Shown: one piece after another, positions 17,162-20,134 of the stretch
Numbering within the stretch: position 1 is the first letter of the stretch
How the letters are laid out: each line of letters opens with the position of its first letter
NCBI GenBank assembly: GCA_003427395.1
Contig: BFEA01000237.1
Coordinates: 1,587,347 to 1,607,480 of the forward strand
DNA: 20,134 nt
Origin: Chara braunii
Lineage: Eukaryota; Streptophyta; Charophyceae; Charales; Characeae
Reading direction: 5' to 3'
Made by a program: the position numbers and the translations under genes
Notes under the pieces: generated by a model
Told to the model about the DNA's origin: nothing
Database searches by the model: none
What the model saw: the letters and a program-made list of their open reading frames with translations, nothing else

Positions 17162-17260
17162 CCTCCTGAGCGACTATAAAAATAAGCCCCTCCTGAGCGA
17201 CTATTCAAATAAGCCCCCCTGAGCGATTATTCAAATAATCCCCTCCTGAGCGACTATTCA
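17162..17260. repeat. Minisatellite, about 27 bp by 4
   Basis: TCCTGAGCGACTAT recurs with GAGCGA at 17168, 17195, 17221 and 17248, giving spacings of 27, 26 and 27 bp. Each unit continues with an AAATAAGCCC-like segment. The fourth copy is partial. Confidence 0.88.
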
Positions 17261-17554
17261 TCAGTATCCTGTCATGACTGAAGGAACAAACATTTGCACA
17301 GTCCCCAAAAGGAATAAAGGTATCGTCGCATGCATCTCTAACATTAAAGCACAAGTACATTTCACAGGCAAAAATCACTGATGTTGCCTGGCCACTGGCC
17401 AGCAACCCATCCTTCAGGGGCCATGCTATCGGACCTCTTTGGCTGGCATGACACAACGGTGTTGCCTGCTGGGCTGCAGCACAGAAATATACCGACCATG
17501 CTCAACTCCAAACACATAACACATAACTCATACCTGATAACCGCCTGGGGGGTG
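17261..17554. other. No gene recognised
   Basis: Mixed-composition sequence without motif or clear repeat. Short open frames on both strands (for example 17205-17456 minus) show no recognisable protein. Confidence 0.4.
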
Positions 17555-17810
17555 CACGGGGGGGATGGGCTGGAGGTTTTCCCTGGCAGGAATCGGCCCT
17601 GTGGCGAACTGGTGTGACGGTTACGGACCGATAACCCTGCCCCCTCGATACGACACTGGCAGGGGTGAAGAATAGCCCCATGCTAACCGATAGTCAACCG
17701 GGGGCCAAGGGGGGATGCGCCGGAGGTTTTCAGTGGCAGGAATCGGCCCAGTGGTGAACTGGTGCGACGGTTACGGATCGATAACCTTGCCCCCTCAATA
17801 TGAACTGGAT
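17555..17810. repeat. Direct repeat, 150-bp period
   Basis: A block of about 100 bp at 17555-17660 recurs at 17705-17810. Shared pieces include GGAGGTTTTC, GGCAGGAATCGGCCC, GACGGTTACGGA and GCCCCCTC, with scattered substitutions. The 45-bp stretch between is not repeated. Confidence 0.85.
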
Positions 17811-18248
17811 AACTAACTATCCGTGATGACACCGCAACCCCTAATACAAGGCAACAGTACGCTGTGCTAGGAACATGTCGCCCGGGTTGGGTCAGGAGGC
17901 TGCCCTAGGTAAGACCTTGGTCAGGGTAGGAGAGTACACACTGCCTGGGGTAGATCCGTGGAATGTTCGCTGTCTGACCAACCCAGGCTGATGCTCATAA
18001 GGAAAGTGCACAGGACGATCATGCTTGGCGACTGAAGTGCGACAAGTCTCGCCCGACAGTGCTTCAACTAGGGCTGGGAGGGATTGTCCTGGCCTAGTGC
18101 TGGTGCCTGCTACTGCTGTCGGGTATACCCGAGGTAAGGGTCAACGGTGCCCCCTGTAGATGGAGAAGCAGGGGTTAAGGAAGAGGAATGTTGAGGTAGG
18201 AATGGGATGGATAGTGGGGGAGGATCACCACCAAAAAAAAAAAAAAAA
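17811..18248 (+). mobile_element. GC-rich sequence ending in A16: retroposon 3' end
   Basis: A GC-rich region without coding motif ends at A16 (18233-18248), preceded by AGGATCACCACC. This suggests the 3' untranslated end of a plus-strand non-LTR element, possibly including the repeat pair at 17555-17810. No AATAAA lies near the tail, so a LINE-type tail is more likely than a processed mRNA. Confidence 0.4.
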
Positions 18249-19078
18249 GTGAAAACAAAGTTAAAAAAACAATAGAGACTTCACTTTTAAGTCCCCCAAG
18301 TTGTTGTAATGGCTGGCTAGTAGGCATATGACAGGCCTGGCCGCACCTGACCATTTGATCATCCGGGTATATTGCCTAACTGGTCTCCTTTGCCCTCCCA
18401 CCCTTACTCATCATCATGATCCCCAGCACATCCCTACTCCCAAGGCGCTACCTGAGCATACCCAAGGTCATCACCCACTAGCATTCTAGTGATCTTTGAC
18501 CGGACAGCGCTCATAGGTATCAGGGCTAAGCAGGTTCTCACCTCCCTCCCCAGCCCTGATTATAGCACTATTGAACGAGCCATGTCGTACGAGGCACTTC
18601 GAGCACTAGGGGTTCACTTTTCAGGGAAGAGAACCAGTACCGCGCTGCACGACAGAAAACATACTGAGCACGCCTATGCTGGAAACATGAACTGTCATGA
18701 AGTAGATGGCAAGTTCTTTCTCGCATTAGTTTTTTCCTGAGCGCGAACAATAGCATCTCATGGCATAGACACGCAGCCTTTCGATTAGGTTCCCAACCAT
18801 AGCCACACCCAAGTTCGTGCACTGAAGTCCTGGTATGAGTAAAGCCCTAGCACTTGTCTAGCTTGGTCACACAAAATGATCATGCTGCTCCAACACAGCA
18901 AACATTCTAAAAACCGGCAATATCAGGGGAAAGCCCGAAAAACTGTGCTCCAGCAAAATGATGCGATCGTGGACAACGAGACAAAAGTTCAATCCCAAGG
19001 TTGGCATCAGACAGAAACTTTAATGGAGAAGAGCATTTCCAATTCTATTACCACATCTCTGTATTGCTAATACTAGTA
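18249..19078. other. No gene recognised
   Basis: Open frames of 60-84 codons occur on both strands but carry no recognisable domain and overlap one another. I see no RNA gene or repeat. Confidence 0.4.
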
Positions 19079-19127
19079 CCCACTCCCTTTCTACCCCCTC
19101 CCCCCTCCCCCCTCCTACCTCGCCCCC
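19079..19127. repeat. Pyrimidine tract rich in C runs
   Basis: A nearly pure pyrimidine run on the plus strand (CCCCTCCCCCCTCCCCCCTCC at its core) has several runs of five or six C. Its complement carries matching G runs. Confidence 0.85.
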
Positions 19128-19137
19128 CGGGACCAGG

Positions 19138-19222
19138 ACACACACACACACATGCACAGATGAACAACCATGGACACACATGCACACACATGCACACACA
19201 TGCACACATGCACCTCACACAC
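19138..19222. repeat. CA-rich tract with ACACACATGC units
   Basis: A short (CA)n at 19138-19152 is followed by three copies of the 10-bp unit ACACACATGC from 19174 and further CA-rich sequence. Purine-pyrimidine alternation is almost continuous. Confidence 0.85.
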
Positions 19223-19319
19223 ATACAAAGATGTGCATGCTGATGGCAATGCACAGCTGTGGTTGGCACAATTATTGGCATCGCTCACAAATTACATTCT
19301 GTAATTTCTGTTTTTTTGT

Positions 19320-19331
19320 CCCCCCCCCCCC
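19320..19331. repeat. C12 homopolymer
   Basis: Twelve consecutive C residues follow a TTTTTTTG stretch. Confidence 0.95.
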
Positions 19332-19513
19332 TCCAAATGACATGCTGTTCTTACTTGTGGTTGTGAGTTCTGGAGATCACCCGCCCAGAAAAAAAAAACA
19401 AAACAAAAAACAATTGAATTGTCACTAGATAGGAAACACGTAGGCTCGACTGCAACCTGGGTGGAAGTTCAAAGAATACATGTGTCAGTTGACGTGTTAA
19501 ACAATACTTCTGC

Positions 19514-19515
<2 letters not shown>

Positions 19516-19576
<61 letters not shown>
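19516..19576. repeat. (GT)n microsatellite, 61 nt
   Basis: An uninterrupted GT run of about 30 repeats. It reads through as (CV)n or (TH)n in open frames, which explains the apparent Cys-Val and Thr-His proteins there. Confidence 0.97.
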
Positions 19577-19577
<1 letters not shown>

Positions 19578-20107
19578 ACCACATCAACGGCGGTTCAGCT
19601 ACAAAGGGAACAAGAGCAGCTGAAGTGGCCTCCACTTTGAACCGGGAATGGAAACTGGCGCTAGACGTGATGTAAACATGGAAACAGTGTTGTTCCATTA
19701 AAAAGTAGCAGAGCGGCGACAGCAAGGGCAATGGAAACATCAACTGATATATCTGTGCATAGGAATAAAAAAAAGAGCGACAAAGTGCACCTGTTTGACG
19801 GAGCAAACACTTTATGGAAGGTGTAAAGCATAAACAGACCTGTTTGTAGCACACACATGGCATCACAGTACCCAATCACAAAATTACAGGAATGCATGCA
19901 CAGACCTACCTGTTTCACTAAAACACCTCATTGCCGACACTTTTTATCCAGAAAGATCACAGGCCCTTCTCACAAGAACCCATCCGTCTGCTGCACTATG
20001 AATCACATCAAACAGGAACGACTTCTACGACAGGAATAGGCTCGCCGCCCTCGCTCCCAAAACAACACTGCAGGATCTGCACTCGACCGGTTTACTGATC
20101 ATGCAAT
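19577..20107. other. No gene recognised
   Basis: Mixed sequence with several overlapping short open frames and no motif. It contains no obvious repeat. Confidence 0.4.
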
Positions 20108-20134
20108 TTGTGTGTTTGTGTGTGTGTGTGCGTG
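20108..20134. repeat. GT-rich end of window
   Basis: A TTTGTGTGTTTGTG stretch running into GTGTGTGTGTGCGTG at the window edge. Confidence 0.85.

Noticed and set aside
17162-17260. CRISPR-like array.
   Set aside because: The units are contiguous 26-27-bp tandem copies without unique spacers, and the context is eukaryotic.
19351-19875. A 174-codon minus-strand open frame.
   Set aside because: Its centre is a His-Thr run from the (GT)n microsatellite, and the flanks show no motif.

Overview
The window looks like nuclear DNA of a plant-lineage (streptophyte) organism, dominated by decayed repeats, and I find no intact protein-coding gene in it. Two things point to a streptophyte. A block of mitochondrial pseudogenes contains nad7, nad5, cob, cox3, a ccmFN-type haem-lyase gene and a group II intron 3' end, a gene set that animal and fungal mitochondria lack. 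Two degenerate LINE elements carry the reverse transcriptase plus zf-RVT architecture common in plants and their algal relatives. Charophyte alga or early land plant is inference; genus is not resolvable by eye. The assembly contains short N runs, two of them flanked by exact 95-base duplications that look like assembly artefacts.

Layout. 1-45: (GA)n. About 661-3765: a plus-strand LINE pseudogene (reverse transcriptase, then zf-RVT), interrupted at 2069-2541 by a foldback repeat fragment with a long internal hairpin. 4119-4722: a complete MITE-like element with 18-bp perfect terminal inverted repeats, which shares its interior with that foldback in inverted orientation. 3991-5508: several copies of a second palindromic repeat family (family B).

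5640-11006: an AT-rich nuclear copy of mitochondrial DNA (NUMT) with scrambled gene order. It holds an LSU rRNA 5' fragment, two tRNA relics, nad7 copy 1, ccmFN (minus), a tandem repeat, a hairpin with a tRNA-like relic, cox3 5' end (minus), a cob segment (minus), nad7 copy 2, nad5 first exon, a group II intron 3' end with a recognisable domain V, and the next cob exon (plus). All recognised genes carry stops, frameshifts or truncations. Its right end abuts another half copy of family B.

11007-12700: retroposon tails in converging orientation and the N-flanked duplications. 12815-16940: a long minus-strand LINE pseudogene with endonuclease, reverse transcriptase and zf-RVT regions, 5' truncated. 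16940-20134: poly(T) and poly(A) tails, a 27-bp minisatellite, a 150-bp-period repeat and several simple repeats including a 61-nt (GT)n. No functional pathway links these elements; the interest lies in the structure of the NUMT and of the palindromic repeats around it.
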